Assembly (NCBI RefSeq): GCF_036699995.1
Contig: NZ_CP144906.1
Location: forward strand, 5,157,001 to 5,221,000
DNA from: Clostridium beijerinckii
Lineage (GTDB): Bacteria > Bacillota > Clostridia > Clostridiales > Clostridiaceae
DNA length: 64,000 nucleotides
Direction: 5' to 3'
Shown: positions 47,652-56,527 of the stretch, in pieces
Position numbering within the stretch: the stretch's first letter is position 1
How the letters are laid out: the number at the start of each line of letters is the position of its first letter
Program-made: the position numbers and the translations under genes
Notes under the pieces: model-generated
The model's input: the letters and a program-made list of their open reading frames with translations, nothing else
What the model was told of the DNA's origin: nothing
Database searches by the model: none

Positions 47652-48839
47652 CTACTTAATCTTATGTTTATATTTCTTATCTATTATCTCTTTTAAAGCA
47701 CCTTCTGCTAGTTGTGCAAAATATTTCGAACTATTTAAAATTGCCTTCTCATCAACTTTATATTCCGGGTGATGGTGCGCATAAGATTTTCCTGTTCCTA
47801 CAATTATAAATGCACCTGGTATTTTTCTTTGATAATACGCAAAATCTTCACCCTCTAGACCCATAGATATTCTTCTAACATCATATCCAGCTCGTTTTCC
47901 AATTTTAGTACTAAACTCTACCCATTCTTCAGTATTATTTGTTGCCGGAGAACCTGAATGCCAAATAAGCTCTGCACTTCCACCAAAAGATTGTGCTATT
48001 CCTGATACCATTTCATTCATTCTCTTAGCTATTAATTGACGTATATTCTCATCTAATGTTCTTACTGTGCCCTCAAGATATGCTGATTCTGGAATTACAT
48101 TCCAAGTATTTCCTCCTTCTATATGAGTCACACTTAATAGCGCTTTTTCTGTTGGACCTATATTACGACTGATAATTGTTTGAAGTGATGTAACTATGTT
48201 ACTGGCAATTATAATTGGATCTATTCCTTTTTCCGGCTTAGCAGCATGGCTACCAATCCCTGTAATATTTATTTCAAACCTATCGACAGCAGCTGTCATT
48301 GCTCCAGTTTTTATTCCCATTATTCCAACTTCTGAATCTGAAACATTGTGTATTCCAAAAATTGCATCCACATCATCTAAAACACCTGTCTCCAAAATTT
48401 TTTTAGCTCCATCCGCACTTTCTTCACCCGGCTGAAATATAAATTTTACTGTTCCTATTAATGACCCTTGATGCTTTTTAACTAAATATGCTGCACCTAA
48501 AATCACCGCCATATGAAAATCATGACCACAAGCATGCATCATACCATCAACTTTAGACTTATAACAGAGACTTGTCTCTTCTTTGATTGGTAATGCATCT
48601 ATATCACATCTGATAGCGACGACAGGACCATTAGGATTTCCTTTTACCTGTGCTACAAGGCCTGTATCCAAAGGTAAATCAAGAATATCTATATCTGCTC
48701 TTTTTAGCAAATCTTTTATCAGTTGTGTAGTTTTATATTCCTCATTAGACAATTCTGGATTCTCATGTAGTTTTCTATATACTTCTATAAGCTCATCATT
48801 TAAATTCTCTATTATAGATAACAATATTTTATTTGTCAT
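47652..48839 (-). CDS. M20 family amidohydrolase (N-acyl amino acid / hippurate hydrolase type)
   Basis: A 395-residue metallo-hydrolase that removes acyl groups from amino acids. Metal ligand motifs are GLVAQVKG, RCDIDALPI (Asp), MHACGHDFHMA (Cys/His), FQPGEESADGAKK (Glu), IFGIHN and the final YAHHHPEY. A lid domain with an internal dimerisation segment lies between. Length and the HACGHD motif fit the IAA-amino acid/hippurate hydrolase subfamily; N-acetyl-diaminopimelate deacetylase is a close alternative. GGGGG precedes the ATG. The 300 bp upstream of it on the window's right side belong to the CPBP gene region; the 47352-47651 gap has no gene. Confidence 0.9.
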   Translation of the reverse strand: MTNKILLSIIENLNDELIEVYRKLHENPELSNEEYKTTQLIKDLLKRADIDILDLPLDTGLVAQVKGNPNGPVVAIRCDIDALPIKEETSLCYKSKVDGMMHACGHDFHMAVILGAAYLVKKHQGSLIGTVKFIFQPGEESADGAKKILETGVLDDVDAIFGIHNVSDSEVGIMGIKTGAMTAAVDRFEINITGIGSHAAKPEKGIDPIIIASNIVTSLQTIISRNIGPTEKALLSVTHIEGGNTWNVIPESAYLEGTVRTLDENIRQLIAKRMNEMVSGIAQSFGGSAELIWHSGSPATNNTEEWVEFSTKIGKRAGYDVRRISMGLEGEDFAYYQRKIPGAFIIVGTGKSYAHHHPEYKVDEKAILNSSKYFAQLAEGALKEIIDKKYKHKIK

Positions 48840-48889
48840 ATTAATCCCCCTTTAAATTCATAAAATAACATTTTGCCCTTTATAATAGG

Positions 48890-49918
48890 CTACTTTGCTA
48901 AATTAGTTGCTGCCATAGTTACAACGATAAATATTATATAGAATACTATATAAGCCCTCGACCATGCTCCACTAAAAGAATATCTTACTTTCTGGTGAGT
49001 TTTTAATATTCTTGTATCCTCTTTTACTATTTCTAAAAATTCGCTTTTATACTTACTAATAAATAGCAATAATGCAGCTACACCAACTAAAAAGTACAAA
49101 GTTCCAAATGTATACTCCAATATAGGCATCTTTAATAAAGATATTCCTGTTGTAGCAAAAGTTATCGTATTATTAAATATATGAGCTATCATCGACGGTA
49201 TAATAGATTTTGATTTAATTGCAATAAATGCTAAAACAATTCCCATAAGTATTGGATTTATGAATTGAACTAGGTTTAGATGAAACATGGAAAAAAGAAT
49301 TGAAGAAACAATCATTGCAGTTAGATTCCCATATTTCTGCATGCTTCTTAGTATAAATCCCCTAAATATAATTTCTTCTAAAATTGGTCCCACTAAACAT
49401 ACATATATTAAAAATAATATTAAAAAAGTGTTTTGTTTAGGGAAACTAAAATCTGGCTGTGGAATGTTTAATCCTAAAATCTTAAAAATTGTTGAGTATA
49501 TCATATATACCATGCTTGAAATCATTCCTACTCCTATACAAGAAGTTGCTCCTAACAATACAAACATCTTATTTGACTTATTCTTTGAAAATATTTCTTG
49601 CCTAAATTTCACCTTTATAGTTTTTATTGCTATTAGAATTGCTATAAGATCCCCAACTATACATGTAAAATATCCAGCAAAAAAATTATATGCGTCACTT
49701 GAAAGTCCTAATATCATATTTTCCTTTAGATTAGTTACCACATTAAATCCTATCATTGGTCCTATAAATTTTATAGAAAATGTCATTATGAACACCAATC
49801 CATATGTTGACAATACTAACGCAAGAAGTATCCTTGCACAGTTTTCGCCGCTTTTTTTAATATCCTTTTTTAATGCGAGCTTTCTATATTCAATTTCTTC
49901 TTGAAAATCATTTATCAT
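48890..49918 (-). CDS. CPBP family intramembrane glutamic protease
   Basis: Polytopic membrane protein of about 342 residues with eight or so helices. The CPBP/Abi signature is clear: EEIIFRGFILR and, about 40 residues on, FHLNLVQF, then HIFNNTI. Members process prenylated or other membrane peptides or act in bacteriocin immunity. It follows the nitrilase gene by 23 bp and precedes the M20 gene, so it may be in one operon with them. The start is uncertain: ATG at 49918 has AGG upstream, ATG at 49933 has no ribosome site. Confidence 0.85.
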   Translation of the reverse strand: MINDFQEEIEYRKLALKKDIKKSGENCARILLALVLSTYGLVFIMTFSIKFIGPMIGFNVVTNLKENMILGLSSDAYNFFAGYFTCIVGDLIAILIAIKTIKVKFRQEIFSKNKSNKMFVLLGATSCIGVGMISSMVYMIYSTIFKILGLNIPQPDFSFPKQNTFLILFLIYVCLVGPILEEIIFRGFILRSMQKYGNLTAMIVSSILFSMFHLNLVQFINPILMGIVLAFIAIKSKSIIPSMIAHIFNNTITFATTGISLLKMPILEYTFGTLYFLVGVAALLLFISKYKSEFLEIVKEDTRILKTHQKVRYSFSGAWSRAYIVFYIIFIVVTMAATNLAK

Positions 49919-49941
49919 AGCTTTACCTACCATTCATTACT

Positions 49942-50739
49942 TTAGTGTAAAATAAAATTGCAATTACTTATAGCCTCATATAAATCTTCTCTTCTATCCT
50001 TCTTTATATCAAACTTTTCTTTAACTGCTTTTATCATATCTATTTCTAACTCTTTTATAATTAATGTTTCTTTCTCACTTATTTCATTAAGTATATCACC
50101 ATCTGGACTTACAAAAATTGATTTTCCATTATAATGAAGATCATTTCCAATTCCTACTCTATTTATCCCTATTATATAGCATTGGTTTTCTATGGCCCGC
50201 GCCTTCAATAAAGTTATCCAATGTTTTTCTCTTTCTTTAGGCCAATTAGCCGCTATAGTTATTATTTGCGCTTCTTTAGATGCTATTTGAAATATTTCTG
50301 GGAACCTTAGATCATAGCAAATAAATGGAGCTATTTTAAATCCATCAATCTCACATGTGAGTATCTTATCTCCTTTATGATATTTATCATCCTCACCACT
50401 GTAGGAAAATGGATGTATTTTCGTATATTTAGTTAAGCATTTCCCTTCTCTTGATAGAATAATATATTTATTACTACCCATTTTATCACTTTTTACCGCA
50501 ACACCAATTCCTATATTTATATTATTATCCTTAGCCTTTTTTCCAATCCATTTTATTATTTCATCTTCAGATAATACAAGCTTGCTTATATCCATAGTAA
50601 AACCCGTTAAAGCCATCTCAGGAAATAAGATTAAATCAACCTTATTTTTTGAAGCTTTTTCAATAAATTCTTCAGCTTTCTTCATGTTTTTGTTAATATT
50701 CTCCCAGACTATATCCATCTGCGCAATTCCTATAATCAA
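49942..50739 (-). CDS. Carbon-nitrogen hydrolase (omega-amidase/nitrilase family)
   Basis: A 265-residue cytosolic amidase. The catalytic triad is complete: Glu41 in LFPEMAL, Lys107 in TKIHPFS and Cys141 in FICYDLRFP. The length and the second Glu in the substrate loop fit the Nit/omega-amidase branch, which cleaves amides such as 2-oxoglutaramate. The start is TTG at 50739, six bases after GGAGG. It lies between an MIF-like gene upstream (separated by a terminator) and the CPBP protease downstream. Exact substrate unknown. Confidence 0.9.
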   Translation of the reverse strand: MIIGIAQMDIVWENINKNMKKAEEFIEKASKNKVDLILFPEMALTGFTMDISKLVLSEDEIIKWIGKKAKDNNINIGIGVAVKSDKMGSNKYIILSREGKCLTKYTKIHPFSYSGEDDKYHKGDKILTCEIDGFKIAPFICYDLRFPEIFQIASKEAQIITIAANWPKEREKHWITLLKARAIENQCYIIGINRVGIGNDLHYNGKSIFVSPDGDILNEISEKETLIIKELEIDMIKAVKEKFDIKKDRREDLYEAISNCNFILH

Positions 50740-50766
50740 GTTGTACCTCCTTCAATATTTATAAAT

Positions 50767-50805
50767 AAAGGATACTATGTGCATTGTTACATCAGAGTAC
50801 CCTTT
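50767..50805 (-). terminator. Terminator of the MIF-like gene
   Basis: Arms AAAGGATACT (50767-50776) and AGTACCCTTT (50796-50805) pair through one G-T wobble on the minus strand and are followed by a short T run. Confidence 0.6.
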
Positions 50806-50840
50806 ACTTTAGGTCGTCTATATCTAATTATCAACCGTGG

Positions 50841-51185
50841 TTAAAAATTCTTTCCATTCCATCCCCAATTTTCAACTTCTTCATACTTAACATATACCTT
50901 ATCTTGAGGTATGTTTAATTCCTTTTCATATATGTTACAAATTTCTGCTGTTAAAGCATCATATGCATCCTTACTTGATTTTCCAAATATCTTTACTTCT
51001 ATAAATGCACCCTTTTCTAATTTTTCTCCTCCGAAATATAATGAGTAGTCATCTTCGAAGCCTACCATCAAAAAGGTTTCACTTTTTCCTGGAATCAATT
51101 TTATTGCTTCCCCTAATTTTTTCTTTATAATTTCCTCTTTTTCCTTTGAAATTTTCACACTAACTTTTGATCCTATAAATGGCAT
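50841..51185 (-). CDS. Macrophage migration inhibitory factor (MIF) homologue, phenylpyruvate tautomerase fold
   Basis: A 114-residue tautomerase-superfamily protein. Pro2, the catalytic base after Met removal, is present (MPFIGSKV). The repeated beta-alpha-beta pattern, with FLMVGF and VYVKYEEVENWGWNGKNF at the end, matches MIF rather than the 60-residue 4-oxalocrotonate tautomerases. It should form a trimer and act on small enols such as phenylpyruvate. Bacterial MIF homologues are scattered, and their role is unclear. A GGAGA ribosome site precedes the ATG. The gene has its own terminator. Confidence 0.85.
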   Translation of the reverse strand: MPFIGSKVSVKISKEKEEIIKKKLGEAIKLIPGKSETFLMVGFEDDYSLYFGGEKLEKGAFIEVKIFGKSSKDAYDALTAEICNIYEKELNIPQDKVYVKYEEVENWGWNGKNF

Positions 51186-51631
51186 CTCTTGTTATCTCCT
51201 TTCTACATATACATATATAAATATACTAAATTATACCATAATTCTATATATTTGATTATTATTTGCAAGTACATACTTAATTTATATCATAATTCCTAAT
51301 ATCACATTCATTTCTATTACTACAATAAATACCACATTAAAAATTGATTATTTAGTTTTAATTATATCACATCTTGTACTCGACCTTTCTACTATGTTTG
51401 ATTCACCTTTCTTAAGTTTTATAAAGATACTATATTAACTTAGGAATACTATAAATATTCTAACGTCTTATCTTCTAAATATAGTATGTATATATTTTAA
51501 ATATGTAATTTATTCCTTTTGTATATATTCATCACTTCTCTTATTTTTTTAGTGTTGAACTTTATTTATTAATCTCATATCTATTTCAATATTTGTTAAT
51601 GAAATAATTATAAGAAAAAACTAAAATTTGG

Positions 51632-51660
51632 TTAAACTTTTTTCTAAAATATGTTATATT
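51632..51660 (+). promoter_or_regulatory. Candidate promoter of the phosphorelay operon
   Basis: TTAAAC (51632-51637) and TATATT (51655-51660) are 17 bases apart, about 70 bp before the first start codon. The rest of 51186-51732 is AT-rich with no gene or hairpin of note. Confidence 0.45.
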
Positions 51661-51732
51661 ATTCATAGTAGGTATTAATTTTGTAAGTATTTAGGTGTTG
51701 ACTTTTAAGTTTTTTTGAGAGGGGATTAAATT

Positions 51733-52122
51733 ATGAATGTCGATAAATCAATGTCAAAAATTTTGATAGTTGATGATAATATTGCTAATGTTTTACTACT
51801 TGAAAGAATGCTTAACATATCTGGTTATAAGAACATAAAAACATTAACCGATTCTAGAGAAATTTTAAGATTATATTCTACATATAAACCTAATTTGATA
51901 CTATTAGACTTTAGGATGCCATTTGTTGATGGACTTCAAATTATAGATGAACTAAATCTTATAAAAGATGATAGTGAACTATCTATAATTATGATCTCTG
52001 CTGAAAACGATAAAGAATACTATGATAAAGCGTTGGCTAAAGGTGCTGCTGATTTCATTACTAAACCATTTAATTATGATGATATAATTTCCAAAATCAC
52101 GAGCACCTTACAACGTTTATGA
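51733..52122 (+). CDS. Stand-alone response regulator receiver
   Basis: A 129-residue REC domain with no output domain. The phosphorylated residue is Asp59 in LILLDFRMP; the acidic pair DD (14-15), the Ser of MISAEND and Lys in ITKPF complete the site. It is the first gene of a three-gene plus-strand operon with a hybrid kinase and an Hpt protein. It is probably an intermediate or competing acceptor in that relay. GAGAGGGG precedes the ATG. Confidence 0.93.
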   Translation: MNVDKSMSKILIVDDNIANVLLLERMLNISGYKNIKTLTDSREILRLYSTYKPNLILLDFRMPFVDGLQIIDELNLIKDDSELSIIMISAENDKEYYDKALAKGAADFITKPFNYDDIISKITSTLQRL

Positions 52123-52151
52123 TTACTAGGCATAGTGGATGAGGTGATATT

Positions 52152-55091
52152 ATGGATAAAACAAACACTCATAAAAATATTTCTCTTTATAAATGGATTT
52201 GGCAGTCCTATATTCGTAATGCGTTAATTCCATTAATAATTATTGAAATAATTTTTACATGTATATATTTCATCTCAAATTACTGGTCTCATAAAAGTTC
52301 AGTTGCCTTTTACAAAGATCAATCAAAAAGTGAACTTAATAAAATTATTAAACAAGAAGTCAACTTAATTGATCAGCACTTATCGTCTATTTCAAATTCT
52401 ACAATGTTTTTCAGTTTGCAAATAGGACATGCTTTATCAACTACAACTTCTTTAACTCCTAAAGAATATAGTAGGTTATCATATTCAAATGATAATATTT
52501 ACTATACTAAAGAGAATAATTCAGCTGATGAGGCAGCAATTTTTTATAATAATTTTCTACCTGCTACAAGAGATGATAAAGAAAATAAAATAGCCAAGGT
52601 ATTAACACAACAAAAATTAATGGCAGATATTAAGAATTCTTGTCCATTAGTTAATTCCATATATTTTAACACCTTTGATTCCTTAAATATAACTTACCCA
52701 TACGTTGATGTTTTTAATAGCTATAATTCTTCTTTACAATCACCTTCTAGCAAATTTTATTATGAAGCTGATGCTAACCATAATCCAGATCAAAAAGTAA
52801 AATGGGTGACTCATGATTTTAATTCAAGTAACAACAATTTTATAAGTTCTGCTATATGTCCTGTTTATAACGGCAATTTTTTGGAAGGTGTTGTAAGCAT
52901 TGATATAAATATGGATTCAATTGTTGATAAGATTTTAGAAATTGATATTCCTTGGAATGGTTATAACCTATTGATTGGAAAGGATGGCAATATCCTTTCA
53001 CTTTCTGATGCAGGAAAAAATGATTTAAATTTAGATCAACTCGTTTTAAAATACGGAAACGGGTATTATCATTATAACTTGTATAACAACAATGATTTGA
53101 CCACATTAATGGATGAAATTCAAACTAGTGAAACTGGATTTTCAAATTTTACACTTAAAGAAGAACCTAGAATTGCATGTTGGTCCGCTATACCTAATAC
53201 GGATTTAAAATTATTAATAGTAGTTCCAACAAAAAATATACACTCTAATGCTGATATGCTAAAAAACAATTTGTTAAGAATCGGAATAATTACAGTATTA
53301 GGATTAATTTTATCATATTTTTTACTTTTCTTAATCACTTATAAGAAAGTGAAAAATATGAGCTATATTGTTTCTGATTCCTTGTTAAATATTAATAATA
53401 TTGTTCAGGAGATTAGTAGTGGCAAATATGATATAGATGATCCACTATTAAAGATCTCAGAATTAGAAGATATAGCATTAAATTTGATCGAAATGGGACA
53501 TCATATCGGTGAAACAAATAAAAATTTATTAGTTACCCAATCTGAACTCAGAAAAAAAGAAGTTGATTTCAGGTCACTTGTTGATTCAATTAATGACATA
53601 ATCTCAGAGATAGATATAAACGGATATATCACTAAATTATGGTCAAGTGTTCATACTTATTTGTATAAACTACATATGCACGGGCATCTTAGCTCTATCT
53701 ACGATATTTTAGATGAAAATACAGCTAAAGTTGCTAAAGAAAAGATAGATTATGTTATTAAAGCAAGAAAATCTACTACTATGGATTTTAATATTCAATC
53801 CAAGGATGGATTAAAATGGTTTGAGGCATGTATTTCTCCGCACTTAAACTATAAAGATAGAGTAGTAGTTCTAACTCGTGACATTACAGAGCAAAAGAAA
53901 ATGGCTCGTTCTATTATTACGGCAAAAGAAGAGGCTGAAAAAGCTAGTAAAGCAAAATCTGAATTTTTATCTAGCATGAGTCATGAGCTTAGAACACCAT
54001 TAAATTCCATATTAGGATTTTCTCAAATCTTAGAATTAGACCCTGAATCTCCATTAACACCTTCTCAGAGTCAGAGTGTTAAGGAAATATCAAAAGCCGG
54101 CAATCATTTACTAGAATTAATTAACGAAATACTGGATTTAGCTAAAATCGAATCAGGAAAACTGAGCATTTCAATTGAATCTGTTCCAATTAAACATGTA
54201 ATAGAAGAGGCTATTTCCATAATAAAACCATTTGCAGATAAACATAAAATAAAAATTATTAATTACCCTATAGATAATCCAGATGAATTTGTTTCGGCAG
54301 ACCATACACGACTAAAACAAATTTTACTTAATTTGCTATCTAACGCAATTAAGTATAACAAAAAAGATGGTCAAGTAATCTTCTATCATGATAAGGTTAA
54401 TGATAAATATAGATTTCATGTTATTGACACTGGCATTGGCTTATCTAATTCTGATTTAGAATTGATTTTCAAACCATTTTACCGTCTAAACAGAATCAAT
54501 AATTCAATTGAAGGAACTGGAATTGGACTTGCAGTTGCCAAACAGCTAACTGAATTAATGAATGGTGAAATATTTGTAACTAGCGAAAAAGGTGCTGGCA
54601 GTCACTTTTGGATTGAACTTCCTTGTATGGAATCATCTATTTTGCAAACTTCTGAAAATATGATGGCATCTGAAAATAGAACTTATTTCTCTAACGATAA
54701 ATTTCGCACAATATTATATGCTGAAGATAATCCTGCTAATTTACGGCTTGTTGAACGTGCTCTACACCAAATTAGTAATTTAAAAATACTTTCAGCAAAT
54801 TCTGGTGAATTGTGTTTAGATTTAGCTGTTTCCCATAAACCAGATATTATATTACTGGATATAAATTTACCTGGGATAGACGGTTATGAAGTCTTCAAAA
54901 GACTCAAAATGCATAAGGAGACCAAAGACATCCCAATCATCGCTGTTAGTGCTCATGCAATGCCTAGAGATATAGAAAAAGGATTATCATTAGGATTTTC
55001 TGATTATATTACTAAACCAATTGATATTCCAAACTTTATCGAAAAGGTGTGCATAATATTAGCTAAAATTAACAAAGAAGACATCGATTAA
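52152..55091 (+). CDS. Membrane hybrid sensor histidine kinase (extracellular sensor, PAS, HisKA, HATPase, REC)
   Basis: A 979-residue sensor. A membrane helix at about 25-43 and another near 375-397 enclose a roughly 330-residue extracellular domain that looks like a double Cache sensor. A HAMP-like stretch and a PAS domain (about 475-585) follow. The kinase core has His611 in SHELRTPLN, NLLSNAIKY (N box), DTGIGLS (G1) and GTGIGLAVAKQL (G2). A C-terminal receiver has Asp903 in ILLDINLPG. It is flanked by a receiver gene and an Hpt gene, giving a complete multistep phosphorelay. The ligand is unknown. Confidence 0.93.
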   Translation: MDKTNTHKNISLYKWIWQSYIRNALIPLIIIEIIFTCIYFISNYWSHKSSVAFYKDQSKSELNKIIKQEVNLIDQHLSSISNSTMFFSLQIGHALSTTTSLTPKEYSRLSYSNDNIYYTKENNSADEAAIFYNNFLPATRDDKENKIAKVLTQQKLMADIKNSCPLVNSIYFNTFDSLNITYPYVDVFNSYNSSLQSPSSKFYYEADANHNPDQKVKWVTHDFNSSNNNFISSAICPVYNGNFLEGVVSIDINMDSIVDKILEIDIPWNGYNLLIGKDGNILSLSDAGKNDLNLDQLVLKYGNGYYHYNLYNNNDLTTLMDEIQTSETGFSNFTLKEEPRIACWSAIPNTDLKLLIVVPTKNIHSNADMLKNNLLRIGIITVLGLILSYFLLFLITYKKVKNMSYIVSDSLLNINNIVQEISSGKYDIDDPLLKISELEDIALNLIEMGHHIGETNKNLLVTQSELRKKEVDFRSLVDSINDIISEIDINGYITKLWSSVHTYLYKLHMHGHLSSIYDILDENTAKVAKEKIDYVIKARKSTTMDFNIQSKDGLKWFEACISPHLNYKDRVVVLTRDITEQKKMARSIITAKEEAEKASKAKSEFLSSMSHELRTPLNSILGFSQILELDPESPLTPSQSQSVKEISKAGNHLLELINEILDLAKIESGKLSISIESVPIKHVIEEAISIIKPFADKHKIKIINYPIDNPDEFVSADHTRLKQILLNLLSNAIKYNKKDGQVIFYHDKVNDKYRFHVIDTGIGLSNSDLELIFKPFYRLNRINNSIEGTGIGLAVAKQLTELMNGEIFVTSEKGAGSHFWIELPCMESSILQTSENMMASENRTYFSNDKFRTILYAEDNPANLRLVERALHQISNLKILSANSGELCLDLAVSHKPDIILLDINLPGIDGYEVFKRLKMHKETKDIPIIAVSAHAMPRDIEKGLSLGFSDYITKPIDIPNFIEKVCIILAKINKEDID

Positions 55092-55134
55092 TAAGACATA
55101 ATACTATATTTAAGAAAGAGGCGTTATCTAATTT

Positions 55135-55497
55135 ATGAATTATGACAAAGATTATGACATAATTGGTTTTTCAAATGATTTAGGACTTAATCTTCAACAG
55201 GTATCTGAGCTTTATGCCGAATTGATTAATGAATTTAATATAGCATTATCAGATTTAAAGGCCTCCATGATGGAAAGTGATTTAGAAAATATTCAAAAAA
55301 TAATTCATAACTTGAAGGGTCTTTCCGGAAATTATAGAATAACTGATGTCTATGAGGAAACTACCCAAATTAATAATTTATTGAAAAATAGCAATTATAA
55401 TAATATCCAACCGCATTTAAGTAATATACTTACTGTCATCTCCATAGCCTTAAAAAAAATCAGAAGCTTCTTTTATGAGATGTCTATACTCATATAA
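55135..55497 (+). CDS. Hpt domain phosphotransfer protein
   Basis: A 120-residue helical-bundle protein. The phosphorylated His58 is in IIHNLKGLSGNY, the classic Hpt motif. It should accept phosphate from the REC domain of the upstream hybrid kinase and pass it to the stand-alone receiver or another regulator. No DNA-binding output regulator is seen in the window. Its ATG is about 14 bases past a GAGG, a little far. It ends at a nested terminator. Confidence 0.88.
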   Translation: MNYDKDYDIIGFSNDLGLNLQQVSELYAELINEFNIALSDLKASMMESDLENIQKIIHNLKGLSGNYRITDVYEETTQINNLLKNSNYNNIQPHLSNILTVISIALKKIRSFFYEMSILI

Positions 55498-55510
55498 CTA
55501 TATAATAAAA

Positions 55511-55615
55511 AAGACAGTACTAAAGAATTATTATTTAAACTGAACCTATGAAATAGCTCTTTTAAGAATGGCTATTTCATAGGTTTTATTTTAATTCTTA
55601 GTACTATCTTTTTAA
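55511..55615. terminator. Nested bidirectional terminator between convergent signalling operons
   Basis: An inner perfect 14-bp stem ACCTATGAAATAGC (55544-55557) with its complement (55571-55584) is nested in an outer stem AGTACTAA-GAATTA paired with TAATTCTTAGTACT (about 55517-55603). Flanking A/T runs, AAAAAAGAC on the left and TATCTTTTT on the right, let it work in both directions. Confidence 0.8.
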
Positions 55616-55623
55616 ATTATCAT

Positions 55624-56181
55624 CTAATTTCTGCGACTACTTATTAGAAATTCTCCTAAATCTTTATCTGCGTTTAGCATATGTTTTCTACACCATTTAA
55701 ATATTTTTTGTTGCATATGTATAATAAATAATGTTGATATTTCCCTAGTTTCTAAGAAGCTTCTTATGTCCCTTAAACACTCTTTGAATTCTTCATGCTG
55801 CATCTGCTGAATCTCTAATCCTGGATAGTTATTTTCCTTTTGAATTGCTTCTTCTTCATTAATATGACGAATTGCATGTTCTTCAAGAGAATCCAACGCC
55901 TTAATAATCTCTACCTTGCTTTTTTCTTCATTCATGGCACTTACCAAATTATTAATTAATCTAAATATTTCTTGATGCTGTCTATCAATGTTATCAACTC
56001 CAGTGGATAACACAGCATCCCAATTTGAATTCATAAAATGCATAAGTACCTCACCACTAATATTGATTCTGCTAATATCCATAATAACCGAATCATTATC
56101 TTCATGAGTAAACTTTACCATTGATGACGCTATTTTATTATTTATTAATCCTCTTTCATCCTTTTTCAATACTTCATACAT
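55624..56181 (-). CDS. Bacteriohemerythrin with N-terminal extension
   Basis: A non-heme di-iron O2-binding four-helix protein, 185 residues. After a 50-residue N-terminal extension (SVIMDISRINISGEVLMHF, weakly STAS-like), the hemerythrin core begins at about NWDAVLSTGVDNIDRQHQEIF. Ligand motifs are RQHQE, RHINEEE and KHMLNADKD. At the usual HxxxH motif the first His is Gln (EIQQMQHEEF). It is the last gene of the minus-strand chemosensory operon. Clostridial hemerythrins bind or sense O2. Core family sure; iron binding with the substitution is uncertain. Confidence 0.88.
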   Translation of the reverse strand: MYEVLKKDERGLINNKIASSMVKFTHEDNDSVIMDISRINISGEVLMHFMNSNWDAVLSTGVDNIDRQHQEIFRLINNLVSAMNEEKSKVEIIKALDSLEEHAIRHINEEEAIQKENNYPGLEIQQMQHEEFKECLRDIRSFLETREISTLFIIHMQQKIFKWCRKHMLNADKDLGEFLISSRRN

Positions 56182-56272
56182 ATTTCATACACCCTCTCAT
56201 AATTTATACTTCTATACCCAAATATCATTATCTATATAATCCTCACCCTAAGATTTTAAATTTTTAGCATAA

Positions 56273-56500
56273 TTAATCTACACAAATATATTCATTAACA
56301 ATTTCTTCTGGTAATTCTTTATAATCAAATGGTGATATATCATCAATTTCAAATTTGACTAACTCCATAACCTTTATTAATACCCTATCCATTTTTACTA
56401 GAAATTCTTCCTTTTCTTCTGCCTTAATAACAAAACTATTGAATGGAACATTATATTTATTTACAAACTTTAAATTTAAATTTACAACCCAACTTCTCAT
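56273..56500 (-). CDS. Small protein of unknown function between two hemerythrins
   Basis: A 75-residue protein with no domain that I recognise. It has a mixed beta/alpha look: VVNLNLKFVNKYNVPFNSFVI, then a charged helix, then an acidic end (EEIVNEYICVD) with one Cys. A strong GGGGG ribosome site precedes the ATG, and the neighbours are tightly spaced, so it is likely real. Its place between two hemerythrin genes in the chemosensory operon suggests a role with them, by inference only. Confidence 0.7.
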   Translation of the reverse strand: MRSWVVNLNLKFVNKYNVPFNSFVIKAEEKEEFLVKMDRVLIKVMELVKFEIDDISPFDYKELPEEIVNEYICVD

Positions 56501-56527
56501 ATATGTATCCCCCTTATCAAAAATACC

